Shown here one piece after another: positions 26,710-36,080 of a DNA stretch of 64,000 nucleotides. How positions within the stretch are numbered: position 1 is the stretch's first letter; each line of letters starts with the position of its first letter. The stretch is from NCBI RefSeq assembly GCF_004791695.1, contig NZ_SRSO01000024.1, positions 17,870-81,869 on the forward strand, given 5' to 3'. The position numbers and the translations under genes are program-made. The notes beneath the pieces were generated by a model. That model had not been told where the DNA came from. It ran no database searches and saw only the letters and a list, made by a program, of their open reading frames with translations. The DNA is from Flavivirga rizhaonensis (GTDB lineage Bacteria > Bacteroidota > Bacteroidia > Flavobacteriales > Flavobacteriaceae).

Positions 26710-27648
26710 TTATTTAAAAGGTAAATTGGATAAATCTACATTACCCCCAGATAATATAACTCCAATCTTCTTGTTCTTAATGCGTTTTTTATCTTTTAAA
26801 ACAGCTGCAAAAGCAACTGCTGCCGAAGGTTCTATTATAATTTTCATACGCTCCCAAATTAGTTTCATTGCCTTAATAATGTCATCTTCTTCAACTCGTA
26901 TTATGTCTTCAACATGTTCTTTTATAATTGGAAAATTTCTATCTCCCAAATGAGACCGTAACCCATCGGCTATGGTATTAGATGTTTTATTTTTTTCAAT
27001 ATTTCCAGAAATTAATGATCTGTAAGCATCATCGGCTTCCTTAGGCTCTCCGGCTATAACTTTACATCCATTCGAAAAATGATTTGCCGCTAAAATAGTC
27101 CCTGCCAATAAACCACCACCGCCAACAGATGTGAAAATATACCCTAAATCATTATAATCTTCCAATAATTCTATAGCCGCCGTTCCCTGACCATGAATAA
27201 CGTCATCATTATTAGAAGGATGAATAAAGGCTGCGCCTTTTTCTTTTTGAATTCTTGCTGCTTCTGTTTCCCTGGCATTTATATTAGAATCGCATTCAAT
27301 AATAATACCACTATAAGCTTTAACTGCATCCTTTTTAACTTGTGGCGAATTCTCCGGCATAACAATGTATGCTTTTACATCTAGGTCTTTACATGCCAAT
27401 GATAATGCCTGTGCAAAATTTCCTGAAGAATGTGTAACAACGCCTCTGCTTTTTTGTTCATCGGTTAGATTTAAAATAGCATTTACAGCGCCTCGCATTT
27501 TAAATGCCCCCATTTTCTGGAAGTTTTCACATTTAAAAAAAATATCAGCTTCACATAATGTATTCAACAATTGTGATGTTAGAACAGGGCTTCTGTGTAT
27601 ATAAGGCTTTATAAGATTATGAATCTTTTGTAAAGTAGGCTTATCCAT
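26710..27648 (-). CDS. threonine dehydratase/serine racemase-like PLP enzyme
   Basis: 312 residues, fold type II. PLP Lys50 in GAFKMRGA, substrate-binding SSGNFAQ, glycine loop SVGGGGLLAG and SGGNVDL near the end, the last characteristic of the catabolic threonine ammonia-lyase/serine racemase group. No regulatory ACT domain, so not the biosynthetic IlvA. It likely deaminates threonine/serine or racemises serine. Nine bases after the DUF4230 gene, so cotranscribed with it. Specificity is open. Confidence 0.87.
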   Translation of the reverse strand: MDKPTLQKIHNLIKPYIHRSPVLTSQLLNTLCEADIFFKCENFQKMGAFKMRGAVNAILNLTDEQKSRGVVTHSSGNFAQALSLACKDLDVKAYIVMPENSPQVKKDAVKAYSGIIIECDSNINARETEAARIQKEKGAAFIHPSNNDDVIHGQGTAAIELLEDYNDLGYIFTSVGGGGLLAGTILAANHFSNGCKVIAGEPKEADDAYRSLISGNIEKNKTSNTIADGLRSHLGDRNFPIIKEHVEDIIRVEEDDIIKAMKLIWERMKIIIEPSAAVAFAAVLKDKKRIKNKKIGVILSGGNVDLSNLPFK

Positions 27649-27657
27649 TACTTATAA

Positions 27658-28272
27658 CTATAATTTTAATCCCTGTAAAGCATCTATTGTAGACACAGGG
27701 TTTTCGTTGTATTTTAAAGTCCACCCTAAAGAATTTGTTAGAATATAGAATTTTGAGAGTTCACTTATTAATCTATTTTTAGCATTAGCCTTTAAATCGG
27801 AAGCTTCTAACTTTTTATTTAATGACGCTTTAACAATCTTCTTTATATCGTTATAATCTTTAGCTTCAAAAGGGTTAAAAAAGTCCGACTGTATATCATA
27901 ATACTCTAAATCTGGATTAATTTTTATATCTTCTTTTGGGATACTTAAAATAGTTAGTGTTTTACTGGCTTCATCTACTTCAAATTCAATTTTACTTAAA
28001 TCATAAGCTATGGTAATCTCTGCATTAACAACAATCAGGGCTTTTTTTTCTGAAGTAAAATAATCTCCAAATACATCTTTAGAGTTCTTATAATTAAACA
28101 CTTCACTAAAATGGCCTTCTGTTACCACTAACTTTCCAACATTATTAATTTGCTGTTGTATGAGAGCTGAATTTTCTTGAAGCACCGTTCTCTCTTCTAC
28201 CTTATCTCCACAGTATTTAAAAGAAAACAGAACAACTAAAGTAATGATGACACCGAATAGAATTTTACGCAT
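27658..28272 (-). CDS. DUF4230 protein
   Basis: 204 residues with one N-terminal membrane helix (MRKILFGVIITLVVLFSF). The DUF4230 body is visible: LVVTEGHFSEVFNYK, KALIVVNAEITIAYDLSKIE, SIPKEDIKINPDLEYYDIQS, then a conserved helical tail (ASLNKKLEASDLKANAKNRL). The family is of unknown function, anchored in the membrane with the domain outside. It heads the two-gene unit with the PLP enzyme. Confidence 0.87.
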   Translation of the reverse strand: MRKILFGVIITLVVLFSFKYCGDKVEERTVLQENSALIQQQINNVGKLVVTEGHFSEVFNYKNSKDVFGDYFTSEKKALIVVNAEITIAYDLSKIEFEVDEASKTLTILSIPKEDIKINPDLEYYDIQSDFFNPFEAKDYNDIKKIVKASLNKKLEASDLKANAKNRLISELSKFYILTNSLGWTLKYNENPVSTIDALQGLKL

Positions 28273-28808
28273 GCACTAATTTAAAAATAATTCTATAGTA
28301 TTCTTTACACTTTATCTATAATACCAAATAAACTTCAAAATAACCGATTAAATTCGTTTCTATTTCCTTTAGATGAAATATAATTCAAATTATAACCAAT
28401 CATTTTGAAATTCTCGTATGGTATAAAACAAAAAAACATCAGTTTCCTTCGACATAAGAAGTCTAACCAATGCATTTTATGTAATATAAACTAACGGGTC
28501 AAAAATAATAAACTTGTGTAGAAGCAGTATTAAAAGAAAGTTAAACTAACATTAAAAAAAACACCAACCGCAAATCATTTTACTGATTACAATTGATGTT
28601 TTTTATATGAACTGATTAATAGCGTTTTAAATCTACAATTATTAGATTTAGAATTCATAATTTTTCGATAAACCGTTATTAAAAAAGATTAACCGTATAA
28701 TACTATTTACTCGTCTTATTGAAAAAATCTCGACTCTATATTTTGCTTTTATAATTAAGAATGCAAATTATTTTTTCTTTAAAACCTGTTTTATATTAAG
28801 ATATATTT
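28273..28808. other. 536-base AT-rich intergenic region, nothing firm
   Basis: No open frame of interest and no recognised RNA. It holds only AT-rich DNA and a weak hairpin near 28554-28607 (AACACCAA ... TTGATGTT). It must include the promoter of the DUF4230 gene, but I see no clean -7 box. Confidence 0.5.
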
Positions 28809-29774
28809 TTAAAATAGTATGTGTGGGAATTGAGTTTTAAGTTGCGTTTTCTTAGCTTCTATATTTTGAAGAAAATTTTTATGTGCTTCAGAGTTTGGAT
28901 TAAATGGTTTGTGCTGTAATCCTTTTTGAATAACATGAATTTTTTCCATGGTGTTATTTGCTTTTGAAGACATCCAAACCTCTTGAAAACGATTCCAAAT
29001 ATAATTAATAGCTGTTGTATTGGGATGAATCATGTCTTCTTTATAAAAGCGATAATCTCGAAGTTCGTCCATCATAATTTCATAGGAAGGAAAATAAAAT
29101 GATTGATGATTAACGGTTGATGGTTTTTGATTTAAGAACTGATGTATGCCACTTATTAAATGTGCTTTGCTTTGGGTATTTTCAATAAAGCCGTCTTTTA
29201 TATGACGTACAGGAGATACTGTAAAAATAATTTCTACTTTTGAATTTACACCCCTAATCAAACTCACTATGGTTTCTATTAACGTAGAAACTTCATCAAC
29301 TGTAAGTAATTCTTTTGTAAACTCTTTTTGAGGAACTTTATGGCAATTTGCGACAATCTCTTTAGTATGTGTAGAACGATATATCCAAGCAGTTCCTAAA
29401 GTGATAACTACATGAGTTGATTCTTGAATTTGTTTATTTGCTGATTTGATGTTTTCATTTAAATCATGTAACACAGCTTCTTTGGAGGTATTACTAAATT
29501 TTGAATGTGCATCAAAACAATGCCATTGTTCATTATGAAAAAAAACATCTTTTTCTGAATATGTCTTTTTATTTATCACATCAGATATTAAATTTTCAAT
29601 GGCTTTGGGATGAAATAAAATGCCAAAAGGGTTTTGAGTATTTTTAAATTTAAAATAATCTAACTTCTCTCCTATATTCTCTACAAAGCATGAACCTATT
29701 AATAGCATATTAGAACTATAGTCTATTAGGTTTTTAGACTGTTTTTCTAATGGTATTTTGGTTTGTAGTTTCAT
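28809..29774 (-). CDS. GSCFA domain protein
   Basis: 321 residues. The family-naming motif is present as IGSCFVENIG (residues about 27-36), followed by NPFGILFHP, HSKFSNTS, VVITLGTAWIYR, FTVSPVRHIKDG and DMIHPNTTAINYIW, the SGNH-hydrolase-like blocks of the GSCFA family (Ser/Gly/Asn/His). Cytoplasmic; function unproven, possibly an esterase-type enzyme. Downstream of the GxxExxY gene and on the same strand. Confidence 0.9.
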   Translation of the reverse strand: MKLQTKIPLEKQSKNLIDYSSNMLLIGSCFVENIGEKLDYFKFKNTQNPFGILFHPKAIENLISDVINKKTYSEKDVFFHNEQWHCFDAHSKFSNTSKEAVLHDLNENIKSANKQIQESTHVVITLGTAWIYRSTHTKEIVANCHKVPQKEFTKELLTVDEVSTLIETIVSLIRGVNSKVEIIFTVSPVRHIKDGFIENTQSKAHLISGIHQFLNQKPSTVNHQSFYFPSYEIMMDELRDYRFYKEDMIHPNTTAINYIWNRFQEVWMSSKANNTMEKIHVIQKGLQHKPFNPNSEAHKNFLQNIEAKKTQLKTQFPHILF

Positions 29775-29787
29775 TGTATATTATCGT

Positions 29788-30229
29788 AAAGGCACAAAGA
29801 CGCAAAGTTTGCCCTATTATAAACCATTAACTATTCTGGTTATTCCTGTCTTTATTAAAGGGCTATTAAAATTAATTAGTAATCCAAGTTTTAAGCCTGA
29901 TAATTTTAGATATGTTAATAATTGCTTCGGGTGAACTGGATGAATTTCCTGTACCGATTTTATCTCAATAATTACTTTATTTTCAACAATTAAATCGGTT
30001 CTAAATCCTAAATCCAGTTTTTTATTTTTCCAAATAACCGGTAATTGCTTTTGACGCTCCACTTTAAAACCTTTTTCAGTTAATTCAGAAAACAAAACTT
30101 CTTCATAAACAGACTCCAGTAAACCTGGACCTAAATTAACATGGATATGATAACAGCAATCAACTATTTTTGTTGCTAAATAATTCTCAAAAAGCTGTTC
30201 TTTTTTCTCCATAAAACTATGCGTCTTTG
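29788..30229. repeat. inverted GCGTCTTTG ends flanking the GxxExxY gene
   Basis: CAAAGACGCAAAGTTT at 29795-29810 and its near-complement AAACTATGCGTCTTTG at 30214-30229 (one mismatch in 16) bracket the GxxExxY gene in inverted orientation. The same GCGTCTTTGC/GCGTCTTCGC word recurs in the tandem repeat just beyond. Confidence 0.65.
29817..30212 (-). CDS. GxxExxY protein
   Basis: 131 residues, of the PD-(D/E)XK-like GxxExxY family. The name motif is GLLESVYEEVL (residues about 30-40, GPGLLESVYE), followed by FRTDLIVENKVIIEIKS, whose Asp and Glu-x-Lys fit a nuclease core, and HPKQLLTYLKLSGLKLGLLINF. No function is established; the family is widespread and patchy in Bacteroidota and in plants. 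Inverted 16-bp repeats flank it on both sides, which suggests it moved as a small cassette. Confidence 0.85.
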   Translation of the reverse strand: MEKKEQLFENYLATKIVDCCYHIHVNLGPGLLESVYEEVLFSELTEKGFKVERQKQLPVIWKNKKLDLGFRTDLIVENKVIIEIKSVQEIHPVHPKQLLTYLKLSGLKLGLLINFNSPLIKTGITRIVNGL

Positions 30230-30798
30230 CAAGGTTAGTTCAAATAATCTTTAGCCTTTATTAATGACTATGTGATGTCTCAATCGTGCCTCATTTCGAC
30301 ATGACAATGAGATTCTATTTGTATTCCGAGCCATTTCGACGAAAGGAGAAATCACATAATCAAGTACAACCCAATTACTATAAAAACCCCTAAACTTCGC
30401 GTCTTCGCGCCTTTGCGAGATTAGCTCAAATAATCCTTAGCCTTTATTAATGACTATGTGATGTCTCAATCGTGCCTCATTTCGACATGACAACGAGATT
30501 CTATTTGTATTCCGAGCCATTTCGACAAAAGGAGAAATCACATAATCAAGTACAATCCAATTACTATAAAAACCCCTAAACTTTGCGTCTTCGCGCCTTT
30601 GCGAGATTAGCTCAAATAATCCTTAGCCTTTATTAATGACTATGTGATGTCTCAATCGTGCCTTATTTCGACATGACAACGAGATTCTATTTGTATTCCG
30701 AGCCATTTCGACGAAAGGAGAAATCACATAATCAAGTACAACCCAATTACTATAAAAACCCCTAAACTTCGCGTCTTCGCGCCTTTGCAAGATTAACT
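30221..30798. repeat. 186-bp tandem repeat, three copies
   Basis: Three copies in exact 186-base register: anchor CAAATAAT at 30241, 30427 and 30613, with a few substitutions, the last copy running to 30798 inside the alaS 3' end. Each copy carries a core with inverted ends ATGTGATGTCTC / GAGAAATCACAT (30270-30281 and 30346-30357 in copy one) and a GCGTCTTCGCGCCTTTGC word. No gene is in it. It fills the 580-base gap between the GxxExxY and alaS genes. Confidence 0.9.
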
Positions 30799-33408
30799 CA
30801 CATACTTTTTAGCTTCTTTTAAAGCCTCATCAATCCCATCTGGATTCTTACCGCCTGCTGTTGCGAAAAATGGTTGTCCACCACCACCGCCTTGAATATA
30901 TTTCCCAAGTTCTCTAACGACTTGCCCCGCATTTAATGCTCTACTTGCTACCAATTCTTTTGAAATATAACAAGATAATAAGGCCTTTCCATTTTGCTCA
31001 GTTCCAAATAACAGGAATAAATTATCAAACTGACTTCCTAATTCAAAAGCAACATCTTTTATTCCACCTGCATCTAAATCTATTTTCTTTGCTAAAAACT
31101 GAATACCATTAATCTCTTGTAATTCACTTTTTAATGCTCCTTTTATACTTTTAGCCTTATCTTTTAAGAGCGATTCTATTTGCTTTTTAAGATTCGTATT
31201 TTCTTCTTGTAAGTTTTGTAACGCTTTTACAGGCTCTTTTGCATTATTAAGCAAATCTTTCATTTCAAAATAAGCCCGATTATTTTCAAAATAGAAATCT
31301 TTAACAGCATCATTGGTGATTGCTTCAATACGGCGGATTCCTGCTGCTACTGCCCCTTCAGATATTATTTTAAAATGCCAAATATCTGCTGTATTTTTTA
31401 CGTGTGTTCCGCCACAAAGCTCAATAGATTGACCAAAGCGAATAGCCCGAACTGTATCTCCATACTTCTCACCAAATAAACTTATAGCGCCATCTGCAAT
31501 CGCCTCTTCTTTAGGGATATTTCGTTTTTCTATTAAAGGTAGTTTTCCCGATATTCTAGCGTTCACAAAGTTTTCAACATCACGCAATTCTTCAATAGTT
31601 AGTTTTGAAAAATGAGAAAAATCAAAACGTAAATACTTTGAGTGTACTGCACTTCCTTTTTGTTCCACATGTATCCCTAAAACTTCTCTTAAGGCTTGAT
31701 GCAATAAATGTGTCGCAGTATGGTTACATTCTGTTCTGTAACGTTGCTTTGAGTCTACAACTGCCTTAAACGTTTCTTCGATATGCTTTGGTAAATTTTT
31801 AGCAAAATGAATAATGACATTGTTTTCTTTCTTAGTATCTAAAATATAGATAACATCACCATGCGCATCTTCTAGATACCCTTTATCTCCAACTTGCCCG
31901 CCTCCTTCTGGGTAGAATGGAGTGATATTAAATACCAATTGATACATTTCCCCGTCTTTTTTAGAAACCACTTTTCTATATCGGGTTAATTTAACATGGG
32001 CTTCTAGTGTATCATACCCCACAAACTCTTCCTCTTCATCATCAAATAAAACGGTCCAATCATCCGTTGACATTTCACTAGCGGCACGTGAGCGATTCTT
32101 TTGCTTTTGAAGTTCAGCATCAAACCCTTTTTCATCAAGTTTTAATTTTTTTTCACCTAAAATAAGCGCTGTTAAATCTATTGGAAAGCCATAAGTATCA
32201 TATAACTCGAAAGCTTTTTCTCCTGATATCGTATCCCCTTTCGTTTCTTCAACAATTCTGTTTAGTAATACCAATCCCTGATCTAGGGTTCTTAAAAATG
32301 ATTGTTCCTCTTCTTTAATAACATTTTCAATAAGTTGTTTTTGAGCCTTCAATTCAGGAAAAGCCTCACCCATTTTCTTACTCAAAATATCAACTAGCCT
32401 GTAAATGAATGCTTCTTTTTTCCCAAGGAATGTAAATCCATAGCGCACTGCTCGTCGCAAAATTCTACGAATAACATAACCTGCTCCGTTATTACTAGGT
32501 AGTTGTCCGTCTGCTATAGAAAATGCCACAGCTCTAACATGGTCTGCTATAACACGAATAGCTACATCTACTTCTTCCAGCTTACCATACTTCTTTTTAG
32601 TAATCGTTTCTATTTCTCTAATTAAAGGTGTAAATACATCTGTATCATAATTAGATTGCACGCCTTGTAATACCATACACAAACGCTCAAAACCCATGCC
32701 CGTATCTATATGCTTATCGGGCAGATTCTCTAAACTACCATTTGCTTTTCTGTTATATTGCATGAAAACCAAATTCCAAATTTCTACAACTTGTGGATGG
32801 TCTTTATTTATTAAATCTTTTCCTGAAACTTTTGCTTTTTCTTCAGCAGAACGAATATCAACATGTATTTCACTACAAGGCCCGCAAGGTCCTTGTTCTC
32901 CCATTTCCCAGAAATTATCCTTTTTATTTCCTTTTAAGATACGGTCTTCTGTAATGTATTGTTTCCAGAAATCATAAGCCTCTGTGTCCATTGGAAGATT
33001 ATCTGCATCATCACTTCCTTCAAAAACAGTCACATATAGTATCTCTTCATCAATACCATAAACTTCTGTTAATAGCTCCCAAGCCCAAGCTATAGCTTCT
33101 TTTTTAAAGTAGTCTCCAAAACTCCAGTTACCAAGCATTTCAAAAAGTGTATGGTGGTAGGTATCATAACCAACTTCTTCTAAATCGTTATGTTTTCCTG
33201 AAACACGTAAACATTTTTGAGAATCAGAAATACGGTTATTCTTTGGTTGTGCATTTCCTAAAAAATACTCTTTAAAAGGTGCCATTCCTGAATTTACAAA
33301 CATTAAGGTTGGATCATCCTTTAAAACCATAGGTGCAGATGGTACTATACTATGTTTCTTCTCTTCAAAAAAATTTAAAAACTTTGACCGTATATCTTGT
33401 GACTTCAT
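30793..33408 (-). CDS. alaS: alanyl-tRNA synthetase
   Basis: 871 residues, normal length. Class II core with CNxxHHTLFEMLGNWSFGDY-type motif (YHHTLFEMLGNWSFGDYF), DTGMGFERL and HMDIGPCGPCSEI-like residues (GPCGPCSEIHVD); editing domain with HTATHLLHQAL and ELCGGTHV (zinc/editing Cys-His); C-terminal coiled-coil and DHHA1-like end (IQGGGGGQPFFATAGGK). Loads alanine onto tRNA-Ala and edits mischarged Ser/Gly. Its stop and last few codons lie at the edge of the 186-bp tandem repeat. Divergent from the M23 gene. Confidence 0.97.
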   Translation of the reverse strand: MKSQDIRSKFLNFFEEKKHSIVPSAPMVLKDDPTLMFVNSGMAPFKEYFLGNAQPKNNRISDSQKCLRVSGKHNDLEEVGYDTYHHTLFEMLGNWSFGDYFKKEAIAWAWELLTEVYGIDEEILYVTVFEGSDDADNLPMDTEAYDFWKQYITEDRILKGNKKDNFWEMGEQGPCGPCSEIHVDIRSAEEKAKVSGKDLINKDHPQVVEIWNLVFMQYNRKANGSLENLPDKHIDTGMGFERLCMVLQGVQSNYDTDVFTPLIREIETITKKKYGKLEEVDVAIRVIADHVRAVAFSIADGQLPSNNGAGYVIRRILRRAVRYGFTFLGKKEAFIYRLVDILSKKMGEAFPELKAQKQLIENVIKEEEQSFLRTLDQGLVLLNRIVEETKGDTISGEKAFELYDTYGFPIDLTALILGEKKLKLDEKGFDAELQKQKNRSRAASEMSTDDWTVLFDDEEEEFVGYDTLEAHVKLTRYRKVVSKKDGEMYQLVFNITPFYPEGGGQVGDKGYLEDAHGDVIYILDTKKENNVIIHFAKNLPKHIEETFKAVVDSKQRYRTECNHTATHLLHQALREVLGIHVEQKGSAVHSKYLRFDFSHFSKLTIEELRDVENFVNARISGKLPLIEKRNIPKEEAIADGAISLFGEKYGDTVRAIRFGQSIELCGGTHVKNTADIWHFKIISEGAVAAGIRRIEAITNDAVKDFYFENNRAYFEMKDLLNNAKEPVKALQNLQEENTNLKKQIESLLKDKAKSIKGALKSELQEINGIQFLAKKIDLDAGGIKDVAFELGSQFDNLFLLFGTEQNGKALLSCYISKELVASRALNAGQVVRELGKYIQGGGGGQPFFATAGGKNPDGIDEALKEAKKYVS

Positions 33409-33549
33409 GTATTCTTAATTAAAAATCTTGTTTCTATTAAGTTACTTTTAATAAAAAACAATTTTTATATTTACTTTCTATTTATTTAAATTTAAGATAT
33501 CGTAAACATACAATGGAAATAATCGTAAATGATTATGATAATTTTTTTG

Positions 33550-33557
33550 TAGGTTTG
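33550..33557 (+). promoter_or_regulatory. TAnnTTTG -7 box upstream of the M23 gene
   Basis: TAGGTTTG matches the -7 consensus, 71 bases before the ATG of the M23 peptidase. No clear -33 TTTG at the expected distance, so weak. Confidence 0.35.
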
Positions 33558-33627
33558 CTCGTTTGCATATTAAATGCAGTAATTACTATGACCTCAATTT
33601 AGTTGCAAAAATAGTATAATTTAAGAA

Positions 33628-34599
33628 ATGAGTAAGGTAAAATATTATTACGATTCAGAATCGCTTTCTTACCGAAAAATAGAGCGAAAAAAAAGAACCA
33701 CTTTTAAGTATGCTTCCTTTTTCTTATTAGGCTGTGCTTTCTTTGCTTTTATCTTTGTTTTTATAGCAAGCCAATATCTTGAATCCCCTAAAGAAAAAGC
33801 TATGAAAAGGGAGCTACATAATATGCAGCTGCAATTTGAATTGATTAATAAAAAAATGTCTGAAGCTGAAACTGTTTTAGCAAATATAGAAGATAGAGAT
33901 AATAATATTTATCGGGTGTACTTTGAAGCCAATCCCATACCTGAAGCACAACGTAAAGCAGGGTTTGGGGGAATTAACAGATATAAAAACCTAGAAGGTT
34001 TCGACAATTCTAAATTAATTATAGAAAGTAACAAACGCATAGATATATTACAAAAACAAATTGTAGTGCAATCTAAATCCCTTGATGAAATTGCTGTTCT
34101 AGCAGAAGAAAAAGAAAAGATTTTGGTAGCGATACCTGCAATACAACCTGTTAGTAATGAGGACTTAACAAGAATGGCTTCTGGCTACGGTATGCGATCC
34201 GACCCTTTTACTAAAGCTAGAAAAATGCACTGGGGTATGGATTTTACTGCACCAAGAGGCACGCCTGTTTATGCTAGCGGTGATGGAAAAGTTGTTCGTG
34301 CAGATTCAGGGTCAAGTGGTTACGGAAAACATATACGAATCGATCACGGTTTCGGATATATTAGTTTGTACGCCCATTTGTATAAATATAATGTGAGAAA
34401 AAATCAAAAAGTTAAACGTGGTGACATTATTGGTTTTGTAGGTAGTACAGGACGTTCTGAAGCACCTCACTTACACTATGAGATTTTTAAAGATGGTGAG
34501 CGTATTAACCCCATAAACTTCTACTACGGTAGTTTGACAGCCGAAGAATTTAACAAGCTATTAGAGCATGCCTCTTTAGAAAATCAATCTCTGGATTAA
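33628..34599 (+). CDS. M23 family peptidoglycan endopeptidase (LytM-type)
   Basis: 323 residues. Short cytoplasmic N-terminus, one membrane helix (about 28-50), a coiled-coil-like stalk (about 55-165) and a C-terminal LytM/M23 domain: GMRSDPFTKARKMHWGMDF with the first zinc His-Asp, a central VYASGDGKVV, SLYAHLYKY and HLHYEIFKDG with the HxH. All three zinc-ligand groups are present, so it is probably active on peptide cross-links. It overlaps the MerR gene by one base (TAATG), a coupled pair. Confidence 0.92.
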   Translation: MSKVKYYYDSESLSYRKIERKKRTTFKYASFFLLGCAFFAFIFVFIASQYLESPKEKAMKRELHNMQLQFELINKKMSEAETVLANIEDRDNNIYRVYFEANPIPEAQRKAGFGGINRYKNLEGFDNSKLIIESNKRIDILQKQIVVQSKSLDEIAVLAEEKEKILVAIPAIQPVSNEDLTRMASGYGMRSDPFTKARKMHWGMDFTAPRGTPVYASGDGKVVRADSGSSGYGKHIRIDHGFGYISLYAHLYKYNVRKNQKVKRGDIIGFVGSTGRSEAPHLHYEIFKDGERINPINFYYGSLTAEEFNKLLEHASLENQSLD

Positions 34600-34928
34600 T
34601 GTATATAGATTTACCTGAAAAAAGATATTATGGTATTGGTGAAGTCGCCAAAGCATTCAATGTTAATGCATCTTTAATACGTTTTTGGGAAAAAGAATTT
34701 GATGCTCTTAAGCCTAAAAAGAATGCTAAAGGCAATCGTAAATTCACTCCTGAAGACATAAAAAATCTTAAACTTATTTATCACTTGGTTAAAGAGCGTG
34801 GATTTACTCTTGAAGGTGCTAAAATTCACTTAAAAGAAAGCAAAAAAGACACACTTACTAATTTTGAAATTATAAGCAAACTTGAAGATGTTAAAAATCA
34901 ACTTATTAAAATAAAACAACACCTTTAA
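34599..34928 (+). CDS. MerR family transcriptional regulator
   Basis: 109 residues. A winged helix of the MerR type: YYGIGEVAKAFNVNASLIRFW (recognition helix), EKEFDALKPKKNAKGNRKF (wing), then LKLIYHLVKERGFTLEGAK and a short C-terminal coiled coil. There is no ligand-binding domain or metal Cys set, so it belongs to the short MerR group, possibly acting with the peptidase gene it overlaps by one base. Target unknown. Confidence 0.9.
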   Translation: MYIDLPEKRYYGIGEVAKAFNVNASLIRFWEKEFDALKPKKNAKGNRKFTPEDIKNLKLIYHLVKERGFTLEGAKIHLKESKKDTLTNFEIISKLEDVKNQLIKIKQHL

Positions 34929-35031
34929 GAATTGACAGCTAGAATTAAAAAATGTATTTAATCATGTAACATTTTTAAAAATTAAGTGTCTCATAAGTAA
35001 CCATTAACAAATTATATTAAATTAATTTATT

Positions 35032-35628
35032 ATGAAGAAATTTTTACCATGGATCATTATAGGAATTCTTGTAATTGGTCTATATTCTTGGGGAAAAGGA
35101 TTTAACAATACTGCTGTAAACCTTAATGAAAATGTAAAAGAGGCGTGGGGAAATGTTCAGACATCTTATCAGCGTAGAAATGACCTTATCGGCAATTTAG
35201 TAAATACTGTGAAAGGTGCTGCAGATTTTGAAAAAAGCACATTAACTGCTGTTATTGAAGCACGTGCTAAGGCGACTTCTATAAATATAGACCCTTCTAA
35301 TGTCACACCGGAACAACTAGCAAAATACAACCAAGTTCAAGGAGGTTTAAGTGGTGCTTTAAAAAGTTTGTTGGTAACTGTAGAACGTTACCCCGAATTA
35401 AAAGCGAATCAAAATTTCTTAAAATTGCAGGATGAGTTAACCAGTACGGAAAATACCATTCAAACTGCAAGAACACGATACAACGAAAAAATAAAGCCTT
35501 ATAATGTGCATGTAAACAGCTTCCCAAATTCAATACTTGCCGGTATATTAAATTTTGATGAAAAACCATATTTCGATGCCGAAGTAGGGGCTGATAAACC
35601 TGTTAACGTAGAATTTGATTTTAATTAA
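35032..35628 (+). CDS. LemA family protein
   Basis: 198 residues: N-terminal signal/anchor helix (about 5-20, FLPWIIIGILVIGLYSW) then the LemA helical body: NLNENVKEAWGNVQTSYQRR, RNDLIGNLVNTVKGAADFEK, then LLVTVERYPELKANQNF, then QDELTSTENTIQTARTRYNE. Membrane-anchored, function unknown. Followed by two TPM-domain genes at 6- and 8-base spacing, the usual LemA-TPM operon. Confidence 0.94.
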   Translation: MKKFLPWIIIGILVIGLYSWGKGFNNTAVNLNENVKEAWGNVQTSYQRRNDLIGNLVNTVKGAADFEKSTLTAVIEARAKATSINIDPSNVTPEQLAKYNQVQGGLSGALKSLLVTVERYPELKANQNFLKLQDELTSTENTIQTARTRYNEKIKPYNVHVNSFPNSILAGILNFDEKPYFDAEVGADKPVNVEFDFN

Positions 35629-35634
35629 AAGTAC

Positions 35635-36072
35635 ATGTCCAAGATAGAAGATTTCCTTACTAAAAAAGAAGAACAGGAAATCGTAGAAGCCATTAGAATG
35701 GCCGAACAAAATACTTCCGGAGAAATCAGGGTTCATATTGAAAAAACATCAAATGGAGATATTTTTAATCGTGCTATGGAAGTATTTCATTATCTAAAAA
35801 TGGATAATACTAAAGAGCAAAACGGTGTTTTAATTTATGTTGCTGTTGAAGATAAGACCTTTGTTATATATGGAGACAAAGGTATTAATGATGTTGTTCC
35901 TGATAATTTTTGGGATAGCACAAAAAACCTTATGCAATCACATTTTAAAAATGGCAGTTTTGAAAAAGGGATCTCCGAAGGTATTTTAAAAGCAGGTGAA
36001 CAGTTAGAAACTTATTTTCCTTGGAAGCACGGAGATGTTGATGAATTATCTAATGAAATTTCTAAAGGGTAG
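35635..36072 (+). CDS. TPM domain protein (short, cytosolic)
   Basis: 145 residues of the TPM (TLP18.3/Psb32/MOLO-1) fold: SGEIRVHIEK, QNGVLIYVAVEDKTFVIYGD and GISEGILKAGEQLETYFP. No signal peptide and no membrane helix, so cytoplasmic or loosely bound. It is the middle gene of the LemA-TPM-TPM operon. Function unknown. Confidence 0.88.
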   Translation: MSKIEDFLTKKEEQEIVEAIRMAEQNTSGEIRVHIEKTSNGDIFNRAMEVFHYLKMDNTKEQNGVLIYVAVEDKTFVIYGDKGINDVVPDNFWDSTKNLMQSHFKNGSFEKGISEGILKAGEQLETYFPWKHGDVDELSNEISKG

Positions 36073-36080
36073 GTTTAAGC

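Noticed and set aside
30221..30798. Possible CRISPR array
   Set aside because: Units are 186 bases with no distinct spacers and no cas genes; it is a simple tandem duplication.
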